NCBI GenBank assembly: GCA_024641625.1
Contig: JAHECQ010000013.1
Span: 1-20,814 of the forward strand
Length of the DNA: 20,814 nucleotides
Origin: Acidimicrobiales bacterium
GTDB taxonomy: Bacteria; Actinomycetota; Acidimicrobiia; Acidimicrobiales; SZUA-35
Reading direction: 5' to 3'
How positions within the stretch are numbered: position 1 is the first letter of the stretch; each line of letters opens with the position of its first letter. The notes under the pieces were generated by a model. The model did no database searches, was not told the origin of the DNA, and was given only the letters and a program-made list of their open reading frames with translations. A program made the position numbers and the translations under genes. Positions 14,616 through 20,814 of this stretch are shown piece after piece.

Positions 14616-15305
14616 TCATGCGAGGAAGAGTCGGGCATCCCACCGGCCGTGCTCCTCGGCGAGGATTTCCGTCAGGCTCCCGGTCCGGGCAGGCAAGTCG
14701 GCAGGATCGGCGAGGGCCCATCGATCGGCGTCGCTCAGGATGTCTTCGAGGTCGTAGGCGACGCGGGCCTGGGTGGCAGACGCCGCAAGTGGGTCGAGGC
14801 CGAGCATCCGCACCGCGGCCGTCGACACCGCGGCGGACATGTGGTGGAGAGCCAACACCGCAGCATCGTGGGGCGCTCCGCCCGCTGCCGCGGTGGCCAA
14901 CCCGAGGACGACGGCCTGGTGGCAGCCTCCCGGTCGTGCACCCGCGGTGACCAACGCCCGGTGGGGCCAGACCGCCCGTGCCGATCGGCAGAGTTGGCGG
15001 CCCATCTGCCGGCTGACCTCCCGAAGGCGCGGTGACGCCGTGCGGGCGTCGTATTCACCATCGAGGGCACCGAGCAGCTCGCTCAACTCGTGATCTCCGA
15101 GTGTGGCACCGGCGCAGGCCCGCACGGCGAAGGCAGCATCCGTGGTGCCGCTGGTCCAGAGTCGGCCTCGGAGATACCGCTCGAGCGACGCGGCATCGAC
15201 GATGTCGCCGTATCGCACCGCCGACTCGGCCCCGCACGAGTTGGCGTAGCCGCCGGACGGGAACCGCCCATCGGCGAGGAGAAGGAGCGTGGGAACTGTC
15301 GACAT
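14616..15305 (-). CDS. ureF: Urease accessory protein UreF
   Basis: This 229-residue helical protein bridges UreD and UreG in nickel loading and is proposed to act as a checkpoint for UreG GTPase activity. The start of the protein, LLLLADGRFPSGGYANSCGAE, matches the UreF N-terminal signature (L-x-D-x-x-F-P-x-G-x-Y/F-x-x-S-x-G-x-E). Segment SLERYLRGRL and the Ala-rich C-terminal helices are also typical. The ATG at 15305 lies 5 nt after the ureC stop codon (TAG) with no clear Shine-Dalgarno sequence, so translation is probably coupled to ureC. No oddities in length. The call rests on the signature and on its place between ureC and ureG. Confidence 0.93.
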   Translation of the reverse strand: MSTVPTLLLLADGRFPSGGYANSCGAESAVRYGDIVDAASLERYLRGRLWTSGTTDAAFAVRACAGATLGDHELSELLGALDGEYDARTASPRLREVSRQMGRQLCRSARAVWPHRALVTAGARPGGCHQAVVLGLATAAAGGAPHDAAVLALHHMSAAVSTAAVRMLGLDPLAASATQARVAYDLEDILSDADRWALADPADLPARTGSLTEILAEEHGRWDARLFLA

Positions 15306-15310
15306 GTTGG

Positions 15311-17017
15311 CTAGAAGAGGAAGTATCGCTGTGCCAGCGGCAGCTGCTCGGCCGGGGCCTCGGTCACCAATTCGCCATCGATACGAACCGCGAACGAGTC
15401 AGGGTCGACCTCGATCCTCGGCATCGCATCGTTGAGTTTCATGTCGGCCTTGCCTACCGATCGAGTGTCATCGACCACCGCGAACCGACGCCGCACCGCC
15501 AGTCGCGCCGGGAGCTCGTCCTCGATTGCGGCATTGGAGACGAAGGCCACCGACAGCCCGGGAGCGACACCGGGCGCGGCTCCGAACATTGGACGAGGCA
15601 GCTCGGGCTGCGGCGTCGGGATCGACGCGTTGGCGTCTCCCATCTGGGCCCACGCGATCATGCCGCCCTTGACGACGACGTGCGGACGGACGGCGAAGAA
15701 CGCCGGGTCCCACAGTACGAGGTCGGCGAGTTTGCCGACCTCGACCGAACCAACCTCGGATGACAGGCCATGGGCGATCGCCGGATTGATCGTGTACTTG
15801 GCGACGTAGCGTCGGGCCCGCAGGTTGTCAGCCAGGCTGTCGCCGGGGAGTGAACCGCGCCGTGCCTTCATCACATGGGCGGTCTGCCAGGTGCGCAGGA
15901 CGACCTCGCCGATGCGGCCCATCGCCTGGCTGTCCGACCCGATCATCGAGATCGCGCCCATGTCGTGCAGGATGTCCTCGGCGGCGATCGTGGACGGACG
16001 AATTCGACTTTCGGCGAACGCAAGATCCTCGGCCACTGCCGGGTTGAGATGGTGACACACCATCAACATGTCCAGATGTTCGTCGACGGTGTTGACCGTG
16101 TGCGGGCGTGTCGGGTTGGTGGAGGAGGGCAGGACGTTCGGGTACGCGGCGACGGTGATGATGTCCGGGGCGTGCCCTCCGCCGGCACCTTCGGTGTGGA
16201 AGGTATGGATCGAGCGCCCACCGATCGCCCCCAACGTCGAGTCGACGTAACCGGCCTCGTTCAGGGTGTCGGTGTGGATTGCGGCCTGCACGCCGGAGGC
16301 GTCGCACACCCGTAGGCAGGCGTCGATCACTGCTGGTGTCGTGCCCCAATCCTCGTGCAGTTTGAAGCCCGAAGCACCGGAACGAAGCTGCTCCCACATC
16401 CCCTCGATCGAGGTCGTGTTCCCCTTCCCCAGCAAGGCGACATTGAGCGGCCAATGATCGAGCGCCTCCAACATGCGCTCGAGATACCAGGCACCCGTCA
16501 CCGTCGTTGCCTTCGTGCCCTCGGCCGGGCCGGTGCCACCACCGACGATCGTCGTGATGCCGGCTCCCAGCGCCTCCTCGAGCTGCTGGGGTGAGATGAG
16601 ATGAACGTGGCAGTCAATCGCCCCGGCGGTCAGGATCTTGCCGTTCCCGGCCAGGACCTCGGTCGACGGTCCGATCACCAACGCCGGATCGACATCGTCC
16701 ATCGTGTCGGGGTTGCCGGCTTTGCCGATACCGACGATGCGGCCGTCGCGCACGCCGATGTCCGCCTTGTAGATCCCGGTGTGGTCGAGGATCACCGCAC
16801 CGGTGATGACCAGGTCGGGCGCTCCCTCGGCCCGGGTCGCCACCCCCTGCCCCATCGACTCACGGATCACCTTGCCGCCGCCGAACACCACCTCATCGCC
16901 GCCGACGCAATGGTCGGTCTCGACCTCGATCCAGAGGTTGGTGTCGGCGAGACGGATGCGATCGCCGGTCGTCGGCCCGTACAGGGCCCGGTAGCGCGAC
17001 CGGGTGATGAAACTCAT
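15311..17017 (-). CDS. ureC: Urease alpha subunit UreC
   Basis: This 568-residue subunit carries the dinickel active site that hydrolyses urea to ammonia and carbamate. All ligands are present by comparison with the Klebsiella enzyme: His137 and His139 (CHVHL), the carbamylated Lys219 (GFKLHEDWG) with His221, His248 (IHTDT), His274 (HTEGAGGGHAPD) and Asp362 (SDSQAMGR). The flap Cys321 and its neighbour His322 are in VCHHLNP. Length is the usual 567-570. The ATG overlaps the stop codon of the gamma-beta gene (ATGA). It should be a cytoplasmic enzyme, active after UreD/F/G-assisted nickel insertion. Confidence 0.98.
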   Translation of the reverse strand: MSFITRSRYRALYGPTTGDRIRLADTNLWIEVETDHCVGGDEVVFGGGKVIRESMGQGVATRAEGAPDLVITGAVILDHTGIYKADIGVRDGRIVGIGKAGNPDTMDDVDPALVIGPSTEVLAGNGKILTAGAIDCHVHLISPQQLEEALGAGITTIVGGGTGPAEGTKATTVTGAWYLERMLEALDHWPLNVALLGKGNTTSIEGMWEQLRSGASGFKLHEDWGTTPAVIDACLRVCDASGVQAAIHTDTLNEAGYVDSTLGAIGGRSIHTFHTEGAGGGHAPDIITVAAYPNVLPSSTNPTRPHTVNTVDEHLDMLMVCHHLNPAVAEDLAFAESRIRPSTIAAEDILHDMGAISMIGSDSQAMGRIGEVVLRTWQTAHVMKARRGSLPGDSLADNLRARRYVAKYTINPAIAHGLSSEVGSVEVGKLADLVLWDPAFFAVRPHVVVKGGMIAWAQMGDANASIPTPQPELPRPMFGAAPGVAPGLSVAFVSNAAIEDELPARLAVRRRFAVVDDTRSVGKADMKLNDAMPRIEVDPDSFAVRIDGELVTEAPAEQLPLAQRYFLF

Positions 17018-17676
17018 CGCCCACCTCCATCGTCCGGGTTGCCATCGATTGTGTGCACGTCCAGCAAGCCGGCGACCTCTCCACGCAACCCGGGAACCAC
17101 CCGATTGCCGACCAACGGGACCAGATCGACATCTTGCACGATGCCCGGCTCGAACCGGACGGCGGTACCCGCCGGAACGTCGAGCCGCTGACCGTGCGCC
17201 AACACGCGATCGAACTCGAGGGCCGGGTTGGCTTCGGCAAAGTGATAGTGGGAGCCGACCTGAATCGGACGATCACCACGGTTGACGACACGCATCTCGG
17301 TGACGGGCCGACCGGCATTGATCTCGATGTCGTCGTCGGGACCCACAACTTCGCCCGGCACCAAGCCACTTGCTCCGACGATCGGCTCGTGCAACGTCAC
17401 GAGCTTGGTGCCATCGGGGAACGTCGCCTCGACCTGCACCTCGGGAATGAGCGCAGCCACCCCGTCCAGCACGTCGTCGGCCCTCAGCACCTGGCGGCCG
17501 GCCTGCATCAGATCAGCCACCCGACGGCCATCTCTCGCACCCTCCAGCACCCATTCCGACAACACCGCAACCGCCTCGGGATGATTCAGTTTCAGCCCGC
17601 GAGCCTTGCGGTCGTGTGCCGCCTGAGAGGCAACACGCAACATGAGGCGCTCGTGCTCGTGTGGTGAAAGTCGCAT
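17014..17676 (-). CDS. ureAB: Fused urease gamma-beta subunit (UreA-UreB fusion)
   Basis: This 220-residue protein joins the small urease subunits in one chain. Residues 1-99 are a complete gamma subunit (LSPHEHERLML, then QVEATFPDGTKLVTLHEPI). A short linker (about 100-107) leads into the beta subunit from about 107 (VPGEVV..., VGSHYHFAEANPALEFDR, VPAGTAVRFEPG). Separate ureA and ureB genes are the common actinobacterial arrangement; a fusion is known from Helicobacter (there called UreA) and some other bacteria. It forms the urease trimer with UreC. The ATG is preceded by GGAG at good spacing, 14 nt after urtE, so transporter and enzyme genes form one transcription unit. Confidence 0.96.
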   Translation of the reverse strand: MRLSPHEHERLMLRVASQAAHDRKARGLKLNHPEAVAVLSEWVLEGARDGRRVADLMQAGRQVLRADDVLDGVAALIPEVQVEATFPDGTKLVTLHEPIVGASGLVPGEVVGPDDDIEINAGRPVTEMRVVNRGDRPIQVGSHYHFAEANPALEFDRVLAHGQRLDVPAGTAVRFEPGIVQDVDLVPLVGNRVVPGLRGEVAGLLDVHTIDGNPDDGGGR

Positions 17677-17690
17677 ACAGCTCCGTCTCT

Positions 17691-18392
17691 CTAGATCGCA
17701 ATCAGTCCGACAAACTCAGCGGGGTCGGCGCTTGCCGTCTCCCCAGCGGAGACAATTCGTCCGCCGTCCATGACCGCATAGCGATCAGCCAGACGAAGCG
17801 CGAACTCAACGTACTGCTCGACCAACAACATCGTCATGCCCAGCGTCGCGTGCAGGGCCGCAATCGTGTCCTCGATCTGGTGGATGATCGATGGCTGGAT
17901 CCCTTCGGTCGGCTCGTCGAGGATGAGGATGTCCGGGCGGGTGATCAGCGCTCGAGCGATCGCCAGCTGCTTGGCCTGACCTCCGCTCAACAAACCAGCC
18001 GGCCGACCGAGCAAGGTCGCCAACGCCGGGAACAGGTCGATCACCTCGTCGAACGCACTCTGATCGGCACGGCCTTCGCGCTCGGCCACGACCAGCAGGT
18101 TCTCCCGGACCGACAACTGTGGAAAGACGGCATGGCCCTGGGGCACATACCCGATCCCGCGTCGCGCCCGCTTTGCCGCGCTCAGTCCGCTCAGCTCCCT
18201 GCCGTCGTAGGAGATCGAGCCGGATCGAAGCGTCAAGAGTCCGGCGACGGCGTTCAGCAGCGTGGTCTTCCCGACGCCGTTTCGGCCCATCAAGCAGACC
18301 AGGTCGCCCGCGGGAACGTCCAACGACACCTCGAACAGCACGTCGCTACGGCCATAGCCGACCACGACATCGGTGATGGACAGCGAACTCAC
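17691..18392 (-). CDS. urtE: Urea ABC transporter ATP-binding protein UrtE
   Basis: This 233-residue ATPase is of the LivF type and is the second of two ATPases of the urea importer. Walker A GRNGVGKT is at residues 36-43. A Q-loop lies in GYVPQGHAVFPQLSV, the signature is LSGGQAKQLAIARAL, Walker B is ILILDEPTEGIQPSII and the H-loop position holds Q in LLVEQYV, as is typical of LivF/UrtE proteins. EPTEGIQPSIIHQIEDTI is characteristic of UrtE. The GTG start overlaps the urtD stop codon. It is followed after 14 nt by the urease structural gene. The neighbouring urease makes urea the likely substrate, over branched amino acids or short amides. Confidence 0.93.
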   Translation of the reverse strand: MSSLSITDVVVGYGRSDVLFEVSLDVPAGDLVCLMGRNGVGKTTLLNAVAGLLTLRSGSISYDGRELSGLSAAKRARRGIGYVPQGHAVFPQLSVRENLLVVAEREGRADQSAFDEVIDLFPALATLLGRPAGLLSGGQAKQLAIARALITRPDILILDEPTEGIQPSIIHQIEDTIAALHATLGMTMLLVEQYVEFALRLADRYAVMDGGRIVSAGETASADPAEFVGLIAI

Positions 18393-19165
18393 GACACGAC
18401 CTCCCCTTCCTCGAGCGCGCCCGACCGGGCGTCGCGCGCCCGTCCGAGGTAGACCTCCTGGACGAGCGGGTTGGCCTGGACCTGCTCAACGGTTCCCTCC
18501 AGCAGGATTCTGCCTTCGTGTAGCACGGTGACGCCCTGAGCGAACGCTCGCAGGAAGGCCATGTCGTGTTCGATGACCACAATCGTGTGCTCCCCGGCGA
18601 GCGACTGCAGCAGAGCGCCGGTGTCAGCGCGCTCTTGAGGGCTCATGCCCGCAACCGGTTCGTCGAGGAGCAGGAGCTTGGGTTGCTGCACCAGGAGCAT
18701 GCCGATCTCGAGCCACTGCTTCTGGCCGTGGGCAAGGGCTTCCGCCGGCTGGTTCGCCACGTTGCCCAGGCCGATGCGCTCCAGCGTTTCGGCTACTGCC
18801 GGATCCACACCCCGCCGTCGCCTCAACAGCGACAGCATCGAGCGTCGGAAGGATGCAGCAAGATCGAGGTTCTCGAGAACGCTCAACGCCCCGAACACCG
18901 TGGCCTTCTGGAAACTGCGGCCAATCCCGCGATGCACGACCCGATACTCCGGTACCCCCAGAAGCTCCTGCCCTTCGAACAGCACCGAACCCGACGTTGC
19001 CTTGGTCAAGCCGGTCACCACATCGACAATCGTCGTCTTCCCCGCTCCATTCGGGCCGATGAGGAAGCGAAGCTCGCCCTGGTCGACCGTCAGTGAGACA
19101 CCATCGACCGCACGGAAGCCGTCGAACGACACCAGCAGGTCCCGGATCTCCAGGAGGGGGGTCAC
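18389..19165 (-). CDS. urtD: Urea ABC transporter ATP-binding protein UrtD
   Basis: This 258-residue LivG-type ATPase pairs with UrtE to drive urea uptake. Walker A GPNGAGKT is at residues 37-44. The UrtD-specific signature region reads EALAHGQKQWLEIGMLL, where the usual LSHGQ is LAHGQ. Walker B is KLLLLDEPVAGMSPQE and the H-loop is in VIEHDMAF. The GTG start at 19165 is chosen because its GTGA overlaps the urtC stop codon and the ABC fold begins at once. A longer in-frame reading from 19432 lies entirely inside urtC and is unlike any ATPase. The stop overlaps the urtE GTG. The gene is in the standard urtABCDE order. Confidence 0.95.
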   Translation of the reverse strand: MTPLLEIRDLLVSFDGFRAVDGVSLTVDQGELRFLIGPNGAGKTTIVDVVTGLTKATSGSVLFEGQELLGVPEYRVVHRGIGRSFQKATVFGALSVLENLDLAASFRRSMLSLLRRRRGVDPAVAETLERIGLGNVANQPAEALAHGQKQWLEIGMLLVQQPKLLLLDEPVAGMSPQERADTGALLQSLAGEHTIVVIEHDMAFLRAFAQGVTVLHEGRILLEGTVEQVQANPLVQEVYLGRARDARSGALEEGEVVS

Positions 19166-20334
19166 GGAGTGGCTCCTTCCAACTCGGGTGACGTCTCCGA
19201 TGGTGCGGTGGCGCCCCGACGTCTCAGCAGGCCGGCCATACGCCCGGCAATCAGTCGGGCGACGCCGGCCAGGCCCCCTGGGACGAACGCAACCACCACC
19301 ACGAACAGCAACCCCTGAAAGTACTGCCAGTCCTCGGGTCGGCTCTCGCTGACACGGGTGCGCAGGAGACTCACGACGAGCGCGCCGAACGCAGCCCCGT
19401 AGATCGTGCCGCGGCCACCGATCGCCACCCATCCAACAATCAGGATCGAGGGCAAGACGGTGAACTGGTTCGGCGCCACCAGACCGATGATCGGCGCAGC
19501 CAACATGCCCGCTGCGCCCGCCATGGCCGCGGCGACCGCAAAGGCGACCGTCTTCGTCGCCGCCGGGTCGTACCCCAGGAACCGGACACGATCCTCGCCG
19601 TCACGAATGGCGACGAGGAGTCGACCGAACCGGCTGTTGACGATCTGGCGAGCGATGATCACCACCAGCACCAGCAAACCCGCAGCGAGGTAGTACAGGA
19701 ACGTCGGGGTCCCCTTCTCGTACTTGTTCCTCCCGAACACGGTCTGGAAATTCGTCAGGCCGTTCGTCCCGGCGGTGAGCTTCAACTGACCCACCAGTAG
19801 GAGCCAGAACACCAGGGCCGATGCCTGGGTCAAGATGGCGAAGTACGGCCCACGGATGCGCCGGTGGAAGACCAGCCAGCCGACGAGTGCAGCGACGACC
19901 GTGGGTATCAGTACTCCGAGAACCACGGTCAGCCAGAGCTGATCGAACGGCCGCCAGATCCAGGGCAGCGTGTCGTAGTCGCTGTAGAGCCGCATGAACT
20001 CGGGAAGTTGGCCCGGCTCGACCTGTTCGAGCGAGAGATGCATGCCCATCGCATAGGCACCGAGCCCGAAGAACACACCTTGTCCGAGGGCCAGCATGCC
20101 GCCATAGCCCCAGGCAATATCGAGCCCCACGGCGATGACTGCGTAACACAGGTACTCGGCCCACTGGCGGGTCCGAGTCGGGTCATCGATCAGCTGCGGC
20201 CCGGCCATCAGCAAGATGACGCTGAGTGCGATCAGGATCCGCCGTGGCCAAAGTTCCGGCGCGTACCAGACCGGGCCGGCGTATCGAACAGAGGGCGACG
20301 CGGCTGTTGGGGTGTCGGTGGCAGCGATGGTCAT
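19162..20334 (-). CDS. urtC: Urea ABC transporter permease UrtC
   Basis: This 390-residue permease of the LivM/UrtC family has about nine or ten membrane helices. The first is at about 32-46 (ILIALSVILLMAGP). LDIAWGYGGMLALGQGVFFGLGAYAMGMHL is the diagnostic helix-turn near residue 75-100, and an UrtC-type insert with LPEFMRLY follows. The cytoplasmic coupling segment RLLVAIRDGEDRVRFLGYDPAATK lies near residue 250. The C-terminal FVPGGLAGVARLI is typical of the family. With UrtB it forms the membrane channel for urea. The ATG overlaps the urtB stop (ATGA) and the stop overlaps the urtD GTG. Confidence 0.94.
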   Translation of the reverse strand: MTIAATDTPTAASPSVRYAGPVWYAPELWPRRILIALSVILLMAGPQLIDDPTRTRQWAEYLCYAVIAVGLDIAWGYGGMLALGQGVFFGLGAYAMGMHLSLEQVEPGQLPEFMRLYSDYDTLPWIWRPFDQLWLTVVLGVLIPTVVAALVGWLVFHRRIRGPYFAILTQASALVFWLLLVGQLKLTAGTNGLTNFQTVFGRNKYEKGTPTFLYYLAAGLLVLVVIIARQIVNSRFGRLLVAIRDGEDRVRFLGYDPAATKTVAFAVAAAMAGAAGMLAAPIIGLVAPNQFTVLPSILIVGWVAIGGRGTIYGAAFGALVVSLLRTRVSESRPEDWQYFQGLLFVVVVAFVPGGLAGVARLIAGRMAGLLRRRGATAPSETSPELEGATP

Positions 20335-20814
20335 GCGACGAGCCCCCGGGAACGGAATGACACCAGGCCATTCGGCCGGAATTGGAGGAACACGATCACC
20401 GCCATGAACACGATGGCCTTGCCGATGCTGGCCGACGTCCAGAACTGGGCGAAGGAGCTGAGCATGCCGAGCGTCAATGCCGCGATCACTGCCCCGCGCA
20501 TCTTGCCCAGGCCGCCGACGATCACGACCAGAAATGCGTCGACGATGTAGGCGGTGCCGATCTGACTGCCGATCGCGCCGACGAGAGACACCGCCACCCC
20601 GGCGACACCGGCAAGGCTCGAGCCGATGAAGAACGTCGTGGCGTCGACGCGGCTGGTCGACAGACCTGACACGGCGGCCAGATCACGATTCTGCGTGACC
20701 GCTCGCATCCGTCGCCCCTCGGGGTGCTTGGACAAGAACAACGACAGACCGCTGACGACGAGCACCACCAGGGCGATGATGAACAAACGAGTGTGGGGCA
20801 TGGCAAACCCGAGC
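20331..20814 (-). CDS. urtB: Urea ABC transporter permease UrtB (C-terminal part; runs off right edge)
   Basis: Only the last 160 residues are visible; the reading frame is open to the window edge, and the Met in GFAMPHTRLFI is internal rather than a start. The segment has the LivH/UrtB coupling motif GRRMRAVTQNRDLAAVSGL, with Thr-Gln-Asn-Arg typical of UrtB. Helices then follow in FFIGSSLAGVAGVAVSL, VDAFLVVIVGGLGKMRGAV and the C-terminal FMAVIVFLQFRPNGLV. With UrtC it forms the transmembrane channel for urea. The N-terminal half, the upstream urtA substrate-binding protein gene and the operon promoter would lie beyond base 20814. Confidence 0.93.
   Translation of the reverse strand, partial: LGFAMPHTRLFIIALVVLVVSGLSLFLSKHPEGRRMRAVTQNRDLAAVSGLSTSRVDATTFFIGSSLAGVAGVAVSLVGAIGSQIGTAYIVDAFLVVIVGGLGKMRGAVIAALTLGMLSSFAQFWTSASIGKAIVFMAVIVFLQFRPNGLVSFRSRGLVA

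Noticed and set aside
19166..19432. 89-residue N-terminal extension of UrtD
   Set aside because: It lies inside urtC; the GTGA overlap at 19165 and the start of the ABC fold give the real start.
1..20814. Mobile elements, CRISPR arrays, tRNA or rRNA genes
   Set aside because: No transposase, integrase, regular spaced repeats, or structural RNA sequences were recognised on either strand.

Overview
The window is a gene-dense, high-GC stretch of bacterial chromosome. Frequent GTG starts, many 4-bp stop/start overlaps, LiaF/PspC-type envelope proteins and a ureABCFGD-type cluster without ureE suggest an actinobacterium. A member of the Acidimicrobiia (Ilumatobacter-like) is my guess, but nothing seen here proves the taxon. 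There are no rRNA or tRNA genes, CRISPR arrays, insertion sequences or prophage genes. No stretch longer than about 130 bp lacks a gene.

Left part (1-2779, all minus strand): an apparent catabolic operon. A Baeyer-Villiger-type flavin monooxygenase is followed by a VOC-fold (extradiol dioxygenase/glyoxalase-like) protein and the N-terminal third of a Rieske oxygenase alpha subunit that runs off the left edge. Together they suggest oxidation and ring or C-C cleavage of an aromatic, alicyclic or steroid-like substrate.

Centre (2811-10026): a signalling and transport module that looks like an envelope-stress system. On the minus strand are a PspC/LiaF-like membrane protein and a small two-helix membrane protein. 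Divergent on the plus strand are a histidine kinase that carries its own N-terminal PspC domain, a NarL/LuxR-type response regulator overlapping it by 4 bp, and a MacB-like ABC ATPase plus a 934-residue FtsX-type permease. The most interesting signal is a tandem CTCAGGGT repeat with an 11-bp period. It lies 46 bp before the kinase start and 44 bp before the ABC start, and the matching flanks extend the similarity. It is a strong candidate for the binding site of the response regulator, tying sensor and transporter into one regulon.

Right-centre (10089-13050, minus strand): a family VIII/class C beta-lactamase-like serine hydrolase followed by a thiamine-diphosphate enzyme of the acetolactate synthase superfamily. 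The substrates are unknown.

Right part (13120-20814, minus strand): one continuous urea acquisition and hydrolysis operon. In transcription order it reads urtB (partial), urtC, urtD, urtE, a fused urease gamma-beta gene, ureC, ureF, ureG and ureD. Most junctions are ATGA or GTGA overlaps. The Urt transporter imports urea, the nickel urease hydrolyses it to ammonia and CO2, and UreF/UreG/UreD load nickel. UreE is absent, and UreG has a His-rich N-terminus that may partly replace it. urtA and the operon promoter lie outside the window.
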